From Bullera alba (lineage: Eukaryota > Basidiomycota > Tremellomycetes > Tremellales > Bulleraceae): a stretch of DNA of 64,000 nt. A model generated the notes under the pieces. That model was not told the origin of the DNA. It made no database searches and saw nothing but the letters and a program-made list of their open reading frames with translations. Numbering within the stretch: position 1 is the stretch's first letter; each line of letters opens with the position of its first letter. Below, in pieces: positions 33,204 to 47,703 of this stretch. Made by a program: the position numbers and the translations under genes. The stretch is from assembly GCA_001600095.1 (NCBI GenBank), contig BCIX01000006.1:806001-870000 (forward strand), in the 5' to 3' direction.

Positions 33204-34096
33204 GTTGACTCGGCAGGAGAGTTGGGTTAGTTGCCCAACAGGCTCTCTCGCATCGACCTGTTATACCCTCTGTGGGGGGTCACCTCCCAAAGTCGGATAG
33301 GAGAAATTTTCGTCCACTACCCCCTCGACATGGTGACAACTCGGCCGTCAGGTGGATAGCGTCTAACTCGACTGGCCAGTCCTCCAGACTCCTCGACTTG
33401 TCCGATGAAACGAGTGGTCGATCGCTTCGGAAGTTCGGACGAAGATTTGCATCAAGCCAAGACGGCCCACGAGGATGTTGCTCCACAATCTGATAAGAGG
33501 TTTTAGACGCCGGATTAGACGATTAGATCTCAGAGCCCTGAGTCCGTGAGTGAGTTCTTACCGCTTTCAGTAATTTGCTATCGAGATTAGACGCCCGGGT
33601 GTTGGTCGGAGTATCGGATGCAAGTCGTTTCAACTGATCCGAGGCTTTCATCGCGCCAACACCCTCCTACACGGACGATCAACGGACGAGGAGGATCGAG
33701 GAACGCAAGAGGCACGAGGCCTTGCAGTTGCGGGAATGGCAAGGAACGTGACGAGGTCAAGACTTTACAAGTGATCTATTTAGCAGAAACATACTTACTA
33801 CTGACAGCTGATCGGGCCGCGGAAGCGATGGCTGCTCCGCCTTCATCCCATTTTGAGCGAGGCTGATATTAATCGTCAATCATTCTATGCACAGTTCTTT
33901 CTCGTCCAAATCGTAGTGGTGTTCGTTACGTGTCGTGTCGTGTCGTTAATTGTGATAGTATATGTGTATGCTGTGGGTGTGCGGCGGCATGATCTGTATC
34001 GTGTGTTGTGAATCGTGCAAGTCCTGTGTGGAATGGTGTACTCGCAAACCATAATCGTGATTAGGAGTGATGGAGACGGTGGGTAGGATCACAGTA
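33204..34096. other. Intergenic, 890 bases
   Basis: Upstream region of the MFS carrier and 3' flank of the kinase, both minus strand. A short tandem CGTGT word (CGTGTCGTGTCGTGTCGT) lies near 33928-33945. The 83-codon plus-strand frame at 33618 has no family signal and is not called. Confidence 0.5.
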
Positions 34097-37648
<3,552 letters not shown>

Positions 37649-37741
37649 GACCGAATACTGCCGATATTCTCGCCTCTCTGATGTCACAGAGGAGTGCAGT
37701 CAAGGCTGGAGGCTGGGTTGTTCTTATACTGAAAACCGCAT

Positions 37742-37793
37742 CTGTCGTTAGATCTTCGCCGTTCACACAAGTCTACTTTAGAGCATGACTCAC
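37742..37793 (-). other. Candidate 5' UTR intron of the kinase gene
   Basis: On the minus strand a GTGAGT donor starts at 37793 and CTAACGACAG ends at 37742, with the branch box right before the acceptor. It lies 93 bases upstream of the ATG, and no longer frame joins across it. Confidence 0.5.
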
Positions 37794-38720
37794 ATATTGC
37801 CCTTCCCTCTATATATGCTGTTCGCACTCCATCCACCCTCCCTTGACCACGATTCCCGATCGGCTTGTCTCGCTCCGCGAAACAACGCACTGGAGATAGC
37901 TAGATGACCCCCGTTGGTCCTTCGAATTTGGTATACTGATCCCTTCTCCCTCGGCCCGCAGCGTTCAAGAGGTGATATCACTCTCACGTCACCAGTCCAA
38001 CGATGGGGTGTTTCGTGTTTCTTGTCCTCTTGAGCAGGATGTGAGATATGGATTTATCCTCCTTTGATGCCCCGGTTGTCTCTCCTGCTGACGTATTTTC
38101 TGTGGCGGATGGCGAGCACACTACCTTTGATGTCTTATCTACTGCGTGTTGATGTCGGCCGAGCTAGCCAGGCGAAGGTGGATTGCTGGCAGAGAGTGAT
38201 GATTGTGATAGGGATGAAGTGAAGTGGTGCTGAGCTCGATTGTCAAAAATGTAAAAGTCGCTCAAACCTCTTGATGGGGATGTGAAGGGCACTTTCGGTA
38301 GAGCTAGTCGATGCGAAGGTGAAGGCGGCGGTACTCTATCTATATCGAAGGTGATCTAGAAGCGAAGTTGACTGTCACGGTGGTCAATGTTGGCCTCGCG
38401 ATCGCAACGATCTTTCCACGTTACTCACAAACCTCCGAAATTCCGGTCGACAAGCTCGCCGTACGGTGTCGCTCGGTTTCGGTGTGGTGCACTCCAGGGC
38501 CGGTATGGAGCGGGAAAGGGGTGTGTGCGGTGTGTCCCTACGTCAGGCATGCTTCCAACTCATGGCCTCATTCTCGCTCCTGCCTTAGACAGCGAGTATG
38601 ATACGACTTCGAAGCTGATCCCAGTGCATGTCGAGGTCTGCCTTTGGGTAGCATGGTTTTAGGGTCTGATCGACTTCCCGACTTCTCATCGCAGACCTGG
38701 ACCCGATTCCCTCGAGCCAT

Positions 38721-38778
38721 CAAAACGCTAGTCTCGTCGCCGCCCTCCTACAAGGGCGGTAACGAGACTACAAAACGC
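38721..38778. mobile_element. 42-bp hairpin flanked by a perfect 8-bp direct repeat
   Basis: CAAAACGC occurs at 38721-38728 and again at 38771-38778. Between them lies a 42-bp inverted repeat: outer arms TAGTCTCGT and ACGAGACTA (9 bp), a 2x2 mismatch, inner arms CCGCCCT and AGGGCGG (7 bp), and a 6-base loop. The direct repeats abut the hairpin on both sides, as a target-site duplication would. Eight bases is the duplication size of hAT elements, so this may be the footprint of a tiny non-autonomous element. It is too short to code for anything. Confidence 0.5.
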
Positions 38779-39415
38779 CAGCCAGCCCTCGCAATTCGCG
38801 CCTCGCCCCCTCGTGTTTCATCTTGTCTGGATTCCTGAATGCAACCTCGTTGTTCTTCATCCGATATTCGCACGCAACTTCGCATGTCATTCTGCGATCA
38901 AGTCAGCTGGATTCACTGCGAGTGATTACTCACAAACTGAATGACTGCTTCAGAGACACTCGTCGACGAGATCACTACCAAGGGCCAGAGGCGCACGCTG
39001 TGATCGTCCGTGCTCAACTCAGCGAGCAACGGTCGGCACTTTGCTTCCGCTCCGCGGTGCACCTCCTCCCTTCTGCTGAGCGGCATCAGCTTTCCAAGCC
39101 GCATCGAGGCAGATAGTAAGACCACACATGAATGCATAGACGCAGGATTCAGACCATGTCGAATCATACAAAGCACTGCAATGCACCGGTGGATCGATGG
39201 TTGATCGATGGTTAACATCCTGTTACATCGATCGACTTGAACGCGCGTGTTTCAGGTTTCAGGTCGACGAAATATGCTTCCGCCGGCACTAGTACTGGAG
39301 ATGAAGATCAGGCGAGCTTCATGAGCGTGGACCACGCACAGATGAGTCTTTGCGTTGGATAGTGTCCAGCAGCGAAGCCAGCGCCAGCCGATACGATCAA
39401 ATCCTGCCTTCCAAT

Positions 39416-41669
39416 ATGTCGTTAGAGCTCAACGAGCTGTCAGAATCGCTCAACGACCTCTTCCTCCAGTGTAAGTCCAGGTCCCCGCTTGGGTGGATTT
39501 CGCCCAACCGTCACTTGGCTGATCCTATGCCGATAGCCATCGACAACACCGACCCGGACACCTTTCTGACCCTCGCGCAGACGTATCTCAACTCTTCGGA
39601 TCCGGGTCTTAGGCGCAACGTTCTCAAGGTGCTCGACGAGACACTGAATACTGCCTCCCCAGATGTCTCGGTGAGCTTCTCCATTGAAGTTACTCTTGGA
39701 CCCGCGTGCTGATCACTATGATGTGCCAGGAAGCGATTCTGTCCGACTCGGTGTTGACCCTTCTGCCACTTCTGATCTCGATACAGTCGGGTGATCCGGC
39801 TTTGATACAACGCATGGTGGATAGATTACTGGAGTACAGCTCGGCGAAGGAAGTGATCATCGCTTTGCACCAATCGATACAAGCGATAGAAGAGAAGTTG
39901 GAGGCTATGAACTTAAGCGACGAGGAGGAAATGGAGCTGGAAGAGCCAGTGGACGAGGATGAAATCATCGAACAGATTATGTTGATTCTGGAGACGTATA
40001 CGAAAGGTAGGTCTGTATTCGCTTTCACCTAAACGCAAAGTGCTGACCCGGACTGACAGTACCATCCACCCTGAAATTGTCCAAGTCTACACCGACCCTC
40101 CTGACTCTATCAGAGTCTTTGCACACCCTACTACCTAGCATAGCCGGGAGTACCGATATCACCAGCGCAAGACATCTGTTGAGCAGTATAGCTAGACTGG
40201 TCGGCGCTTTCTGGACTTGGGTCGACTCCACATCGGACAAAGGCGGCGAACAAAAGGTTAGCTGCCATCTGTATGTCCGATCTTAGCCCTAGCTGACAAT
40301 CAACTAGGCAATACTTACACAGGTCCTCTTCCTTGCCATCACCCTGTTCTCACCGCGCGTCGAGGCCAAATTGGCCGACAGGTGGTTCCTGGCGAAGAAC
40401 CCCAAGTATCAGCAACTACATCAACTGGATGATGAAGTCTGGAAAGGTGGTGAGGAGTCGCTTCGCAACGCTCTGGTAAGGTTGCCTTATATTGCGAAAT
40501 CAATGTCTAAACCTGGGTGTAGTCTACAGCCACAGCACTCCAGTTGGACCCTGCAGCTCTTACAGACAAGATTCTCCACCCTTCATCCACCTCGCCCCAC
40601 TCTGCACTCGCTTCATTGACTCTTCTAGCGGCGACTTTCGCGTCTGCCAGCTCTTCTAGCGATCCTCCCGCGTTGAAAAGCCTGTCTGCCGGTTTGGACG
40701 ATTACATGCCGATCTTATCAGTTGCATTATCCAGCAGCGCCATCGATGCCGGACTCACGGTCGCATGGCAGATTATCACTTCGCCGGGGATCGATGTGGC
40801 TTTAGATCCCGCTTCGCATTTGCTCGAGGTAAGAATTCTCACCCTTCGTGTTGATGGAAACCGCTGCTGACCAACCTTTTCAGCTCCTCATGCCCCTGGC
40901 GGCAATGTCGCCGGATGCACTGTCGAGGTTACTGGTGATAAAGCTCACTGCGGCTGTGATACAAGCTAGCAAAAGTGGGGAAACACAGCTTATCCTGTTC
41001 AAACAGGTCAGTATCGTCACCAGCGACCCTGGTCATATTTGTTCAGCTATTGACGTGCATGACAGATGTTGGAACCGATCAATCCCTTTGAGCAGATCAG
41101 AGTGCAGGGTCTGTCCCTCCTTCGGGACGCAGTGGCATCAGTAAGCTCGCCGGCCTCAAATTGCACAAGTCCAAGCGTCTGACACCATTTGCGCTTAGCC
41201 TGACTCACTCGTTCGCTGTCCTGATTTCCAAAAGCATCTCTCCGAGATCTTGTTTACCATCCCATCCATCTCGCCTGCAATCAAGTCGCCTTCTTTCTTG
41301 CCTTCTTCTGCTACCGCAACGGAAGAGGGATCTGTACTGGACATGACAATGGACGAATTCGCCGCATCCATGTGGCCGAGCTGGTTCGTCGAGACGTGCA
41401 ACCTCCTTCGAATAATACTGCTCCTTGAGAAGGACATCCCAACGACGAGTGCCGAAGACAAAACGAGGTCTACGGGGCTGAAGGGGTCGGCAGCGAAGGA
41501 TATCCGGGACAAGTGGGTCGAGCCCCAGTGGACCAAGTTGAGGCAGTATCGATCCGCCCAGTCAACAAAGCCGGATCCTGGTCATGATCACCTTGGGGTC
41601 GACTTCCTCTTGGACAGATGGGAGGATGCGTCGACGAGACTAGACGAGGTGATCAAGTCGCTGGATTAA
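39416..41669 (+). CDS. Helical-repeat protein, possibly Ybp/glomulin/ALF4 family
   Basis: The exons are 39416-39470, 39537-39670, 39730-40006, 40060-40256, 40323-40475, 40523-40828, 40884-41006, 41066-41140 and 41199-41669, giving 596 residues. The sequence is almost entirely predicted helix, Leu-rich and acidic in the middle (EEEMELEEPVDEDEIIEQI). The repeat-like PFEQIRVQGLSLLRDAV segment and the C-terminal WVEPQWTKLRQY text recall the YAP1-binding/glomulin family, but the similarity is judged from memory and is weak. The upstream in-frame extension has no ATG, so 39416 is chosen. No membrane segment or signal peptide is seen. Confidence 0.7.
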
Positions 41670-42236
41670 GTCTCAGAATACCTGGCGACCCATAGATTAA
41701 AAGATCCTATCATGGCGGACATCCCACGACATGCAACGACAGTAATGACCACGTAGCCGAGTTTGGCGACTAGGAGTGCGCTGCTCGTTGACAGTTAACA
41801 CGACGTGGGCGCTGATCATGAGGAGAAAGGTGCATACTACTGTCCCAAACGATGATGACTGACAGCACACTGTACTCGTCTACCAAACGAATGGGATATT
41901 GACTTTTACTGACTACTGTCCCAGAACTCGAGAGCCCTGAGATTGAACTAGACTGATGGGGAGAGAAAACTAAACTGTGATTGATGGGAAATAAGCGTAC
42001 AGGTGGATAGCAGGGTATACGTGAACGAAGGGCGGTATATGTGCGTGGGTTTGCCGTGCGTGTTGGATCCGCTTTGGTGCTCGCTTTTGCTTGGATGTTA
42101 CAAAAAGTTGTTGGATTGTAGATTCGGAATTCGTCGTCGGTCTGGTCTTGTCGCCATCGCCATTCTTCTCTTCAAACTCCCAATCTCATCTTCACTCATA
42201 CGCCCCCCCTTTTCCACGTCAGGCTACAGGGCCGCT
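41670..42236. other. Convergent 3' flanks
   Basis: 3' ends of the 39416 gene (plus) and the GIS2-like gene (minus) face each other across 567 bases. No gene supported. Confidence 0.5.
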
Positions 42237-43324
42237 TTATGCCGCACCTGGGCACTGGGCGGCGATGTGGCCGGGCTGACCACACTGGTAGCACTAGAAG
42301 GAAATCAGCAACATATCTTAGGCTTAGGGAAAAGCCAGCCAACTCACGTTCCTGGTCTGCTGACCCTGGGAGCTGCCGCTTGGGCACTCTCGGGAGATGT
42401 GTCCGTCCTGGCCACAGTTCTGACATTCCGTTAGTACCGTAATAATCTGCGCGAAAAGATGGGGTGTACTCACGTAGCACTTTCGGGGAGCACCGTAGCC
42501 ACCGCCACCACCACCGCCTCGGGCAGCGGAAGTGCAGTCTCGGGAGAGGTGACCAACACCGCCACAGGTCTAGCAGAGAACATCAGCGACCAGCTACCAC
42601 CCGAGCTCTGTGCAACTCACGTAGCAAGTTCGGGCCTGGGCACCACCGTAGCCACCACCACCACCGCCGCCGTTGTAGCCTCCTACGTCACCGGACTCTG
42701 GGCAGTTTCGGGCCTGACAAGAAACGTCAGGATACTCTCATCACGGGACGAGCATCTAACTCACCTGGTGACCTGGCTTACCACATCGGTAGCACTCGCC
42801 ACCGCCGGAGAAGCCGCCTCGGGCAGCACCGGCACCGGGACCCTGGGGGCACTGGGAGGAAAGGTGTCCCTCCTCACCACAGGTGTAACAGGCTCGGGCC
42901 TTGGGGGTTGGGCACTGTCATATTGTCAGATTGGGTTCAATGTGGCCTCGTCGATGTTACCGACCTCTTTGCTCAAGTGTCCCTCCTCTGCGAAATCGAG
43001 CGTAAGTACGGTGTTGCACACGCTTGAAAACGAGATTACTCACGGCCACAAGAGTAGCAGGTGGGGGTGCCGCTGTTGGGGCAGGCGCTGGCGACGTGGC
43101 CGGCTGCGACGGCGTCAGCAGAAGTTCAAAACAAGTAGCGTGACGCGAATCCAACGACCTGATGGGAAGCGAGGCCATGACCTTGCGCAAGCACATGAGG
43201 AGTCGCCCGGGACCACGAGAATCGATCCAAGAGATGATCGAGATGGTCACACGAACAAAACACAGCAGGTCTTTGCCCGTCACTCACGCTGGCCACAGTT
43301 GAAGCAGTTTCCTCCTCGAGACAT
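42237..43324 (-). CDS. GIS2: Gis2/CNBP-like protein with seven CCHC zinc knuckles
   Basis: Gis2/Byr3/CNBP proteins bind single-stranded nucleic acid and act in mRNA translation and stress granules. The exons are 43324-43288, 43103-43044, 42987-42965, 42914-42765, 42713-42621, 42569-42474, 42419-42348 and 42293-42237, giving 195 residues. Seven C-x2-C-x4-H-x4-C units are present in order: CFNCGQPGHVASAC, CYSCGQEGHLSKEC, CYTCGEEGHLSSQC, CYRCGKPGHQARNC, CYTCGGVGHLSRDC, CYNCGQDGHISREC and CYQCGQPGHIAAQC. Arg/Gly-rich linkers separate some of them. Almost every knuckle is cut by an intron. The donor after exon 3 (GTCGGT) is weak but required to complete knuckle 2. The long plus-strand frame opposite is a shadow. 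Confidence 0.93.
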
Positions 43325-44087
43325 GTTGTTAGATCTGTTTCCGTTTCTGTTGTAGTTACTTCTTTCGTTGTTTCTAGATGCTCCGTTGTTGACTCCGAAA
43401 CCGATGGCTGCGAAGGGAGTAGATTGGAAGTTCTGGAAGTGGCAAGATCGGTTGGAATGGATTATTAGACAATCAAAATCGATCGACGAGAGCAGGGAAA
43501 GGGAAGAAGAAGAGAGCTAGGTCAGCTGATTGCAGGATTATAGCACAGGACTCTCACTCACGGCTCTGTGAACGATAGATGCGGTAGATCGGACCGAAGT
43601 GATGAACCGACTCGTTAGCATACGGAAAACTGTAGAGGCGTTAGACACGAGGTAATGTCCAGACAAAAAGGAGTGGGTGTAAGGGTTTTGGTATCAGGCA
43701 ATCAGGACAGTCGTCTCTGAGGCTTTACGGGCGAGGAGGATGGACTGGAAGTGATCGCGTAGGAGGACTCGAAGACTCACGATTGGATGGGTTAAGGTAA
43801 GAAGGAAGCGAACCGGCAGACGAAAAAAAACTTTCCACCAAAAGCGGGGGACATCGGCGAGCAAAGCTGGAAGCAAAAAGTGGGAATCTCCGGAGTTCGC
43901 CGGTATGCCCGCACTGATGCATCATATTCAGCTGCTACCGCGCGCCAGCAACTCGCAAGCTCTAAAGCGGATAGCAATCATGCGGAGGCAGCGGGTGAAC
44001 AGGTATCAGGCGATCATCCAAGGATACATATGGGCACATGAGCATACATTACTGGACAGATCGCGTTCGGCGCAGAGTTCGACAACG
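43325..44087. other. Intergenic: GIS2 leader and FUR1 3' flank
   Basis: 763 bases with a candidate leader intron of GIS2 at 43517-43561 (minus-strand GTGAGTG donor, CTGACCTAG acceptor). No coding frame supported. Confidence 0.5.
43517..43561 (-). other. Candidate 5' UTR intron of the GIS2-like gene
   Basis: Minus-strand donor GTGAGT at 43561 and acceptor CTGACCTAG ending at 43517, with the branch box fused to the acceptor. The length of 45 nt is typical for this region. Confidence 0.45.
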
Positions 44088-45518
44088 TTATAGGAAGTAT
44101 CTAAATAGTTGGATTAGCGAGTGTCCAGCCAAGCGATCACGTGTGGAGTTGACCTGGACTCACCTGTCACCAAAGTCGCCAAGACCAGGGACGATGTACT
44201 GATGTCCATCCAGTCCCTCATCAACCCACGCTGTGATCTGAGATGGGGGATCAGCCGTCGGTCAAGTGCGTATCTGCCCGTCTCGCTCACCAGTCTCAAT
44301 TTGGGGAACAGCTTGCACACATTGTTGATGCCTTCGGGAGAGGCGATCTAGATCACGTCAGCACTTGAGCTTTCGCCTGGGGAGCAACTAATCTGTTGCT
44401 GAGAGAAGACATCGTCACTTACCAGGTTGAGGAAGATGATCTTGTCCTCCTTCACCCCATGGGATAGCAGCACCTCGATAGCTTTGATACATGATCCTCC
44501 GGTGGCTTCACGCGATGTCAGCTCAACTCTTTCCGTACGGTGCGAGCCAGCTGACCTAGCATTGGGTCCAGGAGGAGGCAGTACCTCTCAGAGATATCGT
44601 CTGGCAGTTTGGCATACTGAAGAGGGTCAGAGGGTTTATCAAGCTCAGACTCAGAGATCTCACGAATAGCTTGGGCTGGGCAGTCTCCTCGTCCTATCCG
44701 CTTACGATAAGTCAAGTCTCTCATTAGCTCGACACCAGCACTCACTCGCTGAATGAGGATCTAGAGATCACAAGATCCCGTCAGCATATTTGAACTGCAG
44801 CTTGTCTCTCGATCTGAGGCTCACCTTTCCTATACGGACTACGCAACTTGATCAGTTCGTGTTCCCAAAAAGTTGCCATCAGTACTTACCGGACCTGCAG
44901 CAATCCCTCAAACCTGCCTCCATAGCCTATCGACCACCGGTCAATGATGTTCCAGGTGACGGATTATCCGCACTATCTCACCTCTCCAGCTGTGTATCTC
45001 GCGTCAGCTCGATATTGCATACATGAGGGAGGAGCGCGGCACTGAGCTCACCTCGCATTATGGAAACTCCGCAGATTCGCCCTTGAAACGAAACCCCTTC
45101 AAACTGCTTGCCGACGGGCGTAGTGACTGTTTTGGGAACCACGGGGAGGTGATTCAAACCCTCCTCTACCAATAGCCTGATGATCCGGTCCGACGTGCTA
45201 GATTCGATAGGTGAGTATGCTACAGCTAACGACGACTCCGATTGCAGCGAGAAGCTGGCCTTACAAGACAAAGTCGCCCCTAAGTGCTCATTAGCAGAGA
45301 GTCCTTCCAGAGTCGATACTTGGATGGTACACCCGTCGAGTTCATCGGATCAAGGACCCATGACATAGCTGTCAAGCGCCGCGAACTCACCTCTGCGTTT
45401 TCTCGTCCCGAATGATGGTCAATAGCGCTTGCAGCTGATGCGTTGGTGGAAGCACTAGGGCGTTCTCCGGAAGTTGTGCCTTGTTGACATTACACCCAGA
45501 CGCAGGTAGGGAGGTCAT
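44088..45518 (-). CDS. FUR1: Uracil phosphoribosyltransferase
   Basis: The enzyme makes UMP from uracil and PRPP in pyrimidine salvage and activates 5-fluorouracil. There are 13 exons: 45518-45391, 45279-45265, 45197-45052, 44989-44982, 44926-44890, 44838-44825, 44760-44746, 44693-44664, 44616-44556, 44505-44423, 44347-44291, 44237-44164 and 44100-44088, giving 226 residues. Family landmarks are FVFTSDRIIRLLVEEGLNHL, FEGVSFQGRICGVSIMRAGE, ILIQRDEETAQPKLFYAKLP, the PRPP-binding LLLDPMLATGGS and YIVPGLGDFGDRYF. Five exons are 15 nt or shorter, yet every join restores conserved text. The protein ends DRYFL, with the last three family residues altered. Cytosolic. Confidence 0.95.
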
Positions 45519-46146
45519 GGCAGGCAGGCGATTCACTATGTTGAGGGGCTGTGGGTTGAGGATCGCTCGAGCACACGAGCACGCTTCGACGTCAAGTCAA
45601 TTTGATGAAAGCGACAGCTGACAGCGAGCTGGACCTATAGCTAGACTCGATCGCGGAACCAGATTGCAGACATTCGAAGAGATAACCTTAACAGCCGCGT
45701 GTCCGGTAAGGCCGGCTTTGGCGAGCTGTAGCAGCTACTCGACGACCTCATGGCCCTCTACGCCCGTAGCCCTGTGGTCCATAGCGCACACCCGAGGCTC
45801 CGGCGAGAGGCGGAGATCAAGATGAGAGTCGTGGGGTTCGTTCTAGCTTCCCCAATAGCGAATGAGCCGCGATCTCAGCATTCACTACTGGAGCAGGGAG
45901 CTCCCCGCGGAAGTGGGTGAGTCTGCCAGTTTCAAGACTTGGCTTAAGCCTCAGGCCTCAGAATCGATATAACCCTCGCATACCTCTCCGCTACGGCTCC
46001 AGAACATAAACAGATAGCCCAAAAGTCGCATTATACACGTTCAGCCACTTCAGCACCTATGACAATAGCCCGGATGATAATACAGGAAAAGTGAGATTGG
46101 CCGAGTTCTGTCACCCAGAAGCTGTCTCCCGTACTCGCGCGCCCGT
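45519..46146. other. Intergenic: FUR1 promoter and aquaporin-2 3' flank
   Basis: 628 bases between two minus-strand genes. A palindromic or repeated element was not found, and there is no ORF worth calling. Confidence 0.45.
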
Positions 46147-47703
46147 CTACACGTGGTTCTCGCTCCGAGCGCAGAACTCGAGCATGGGTCCGTGTCGGTG
46201 GTCTGTGGAGTCTTGGTTCGGGTTGACTCGCCTATAATACGCAAAGAGTCAACATGGATCAGGGGGGACAGCAATGTACATGACGGTTGCGAAGGCGTTG
46301 AGAGGATGTTTCGTCCAGGGGTCACAGTGCGCAGCCATTCAGGACTCACCAGTAGTGGACGTGCTTGAGGAAAACGTAAAACGCTGTAGCGAGCAGAGCG
46401 CCGAAAGTAGGCCCGACCCCTAGCCCTTCCAGTCAGCTATGTTCGGTTCAGGTTACGGCCTAATCTCCGCTCACAGTAGATCCAGTGGTATTCTGTGAAC
46501 CCTTCGATGACCGCTGGTCCAAATGCCCTGGCAGTGCTAGAATCCCATCAACCCTGGATTCTCGGCGTCATTCGCTGAAGATGACTCACTTGACAGCACC
46601 ACCGGTGAAAGATACCGAGAACATCATGACAATAGTCAATGTGAATCCGAATCCCAAGGGGGCCATTGGTGTCAGAGAGTGTTTCTCTACGAAGGTGTGT
46701 TGGGTCAGCCATCATTCGACTCTGGACTCAGACAAGGAGTCGACTCACCAGCGGCAAGCATGAATACACTGAGAACCAAAGCCGCCGTGGTGAACATCTC
46801 AATGAACACTCCTTGCGTCCTATTGGTGCCATTTCCCAGAGTCACGCCCACAGCCAGTGGACCAGGCGTGAGAGCGTTGAGGAGTGCCGCGGCTACAACC
46901 CCGCCCAGCATTTGGGCGGCAGATACCACTTGATGATCGTTAGCGCGAAGACTGAGAAGAGGTAGCGCCGGATGCATCCCGGACGAGGCTATGGGTTGAC
47001 TCACTGACGAACCGCATTGGCTTGATAGCCCCAATGAGACATAGAGCCAACGAGACTGAAGGGTTGAAGATACTGCCCGTGAAACGGTAGAAGATCGATG
47101 CGATGGCGAAGAGGGAGAAGCCGAACGCGCACGATATGTAGAAGTGTGCCTGTGTGGTTGATTAGTCAATCAGGCCCAACGTAAACCAAGCTGCAGATGG
47201 AGCCTTCTCCCCCGAGGTGGTACGCGCTGCCAATCACCGCCCAGAATCACTCCCAGCGGATCCCACTTGTCCTCGTCTCGCGGCCCGTCAACAGTCGACT
47301 CACCAGCAGTCTTACGGCAGCTGATCCTCGAGGGTTGACACCCGTTTCGGTCTCTGCGTCGATCATGAGGTTCGCTCCGACGGTTTGGACTGCCTACACT
47401 GGTCTTAGCTGAGTCCTCTGAGATAGGCACTACTGTGCACCAGACTCACTCCCAGCGAGAACAACAGAAACAGAACCTGCTGGCGTCAGCTCACGCTCCA
47501 TCCCGCAAACCTGAGCTTGGATGTGTTATATTACTTACCGTTCCGATGAACTCTCCCTGCAGACCAAAGAAGTCAGCACTCTGTCCATCCTCGGAGGTAG
47601 GATCACGTACCGCCATCGCGACTAGATCGGCCTTGATAGTCTCCTTGTACCCGATTGGCGTCCGCGTGACCTTCTCATCTTCGGCGCTCTGCACAAAGCT
47701 CAT
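46147..47703 (-). CDS. Aquaporin / MIP-family water channel (copy 2)
   Basis: The exons are 47703-47611, 47556-47539, 47476-47450, 47393-47304, 47149-47005, 46928-46749, 46686-46590, 46536-46475, 46419-46350 and 46231-46147, giving 288 residues. The first box is N-P-S (FNPSVSLAL). The second, reached by choosing the acceptor ATTCTAG at 46537, is N-T-A (NTARAFGPAV). Copy 1 at 4805 shares both boxes and five consecutive exon lengths. Here the EFIGT/VLFLLF exon is split in two (18 and 27 nt; 45 nt together, equal to exon 2 of copy 1). The loop after helix 1 is unusually acidic (DAETETGV). The intron 47303-47150 (154 nt) is the longest. Transport selectivity is unknown. Confidence 0.9.

Larger units (their letters stand above)
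37649..39415. other. Divergent promoter region of the kinase and the 39416 gene
   Basis: 1.77 kb without a supported gene. It contains the kinase leader intron (37742-37793) and the 42-bp hairpin with flanking 8-bp repeats (38721-38778). Plus-strand frames of 60-100 codons around 38368-39204 have no family signal and uneven codon use. Confidence 0.5.

Noticed and set aside
41199..41245. Later acceptor (CCAAAAG) for the last exon of the 39416 gene
   Set aside because: The earlier acceptor GCGCTTAG follows a CTGAC branch box and keeps an open frame, so the longer exon was preferred.
42459..43355. 298-codon plus-strand Thr/Ser/Ala-rich frame
   Set aside because: Reverse complement of the Gly-rich zinc-knuckle gene; low complexity mirrors the repeats.
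46475..46536. Alternative acceptor in aquaporin 2 giving V-K-A-F-G at the second pore box
   Set aside because: The acceptor ten bases upstream restores NTARAFGPAV, matching copy 1 and the family, so the shorter exon was dropped.
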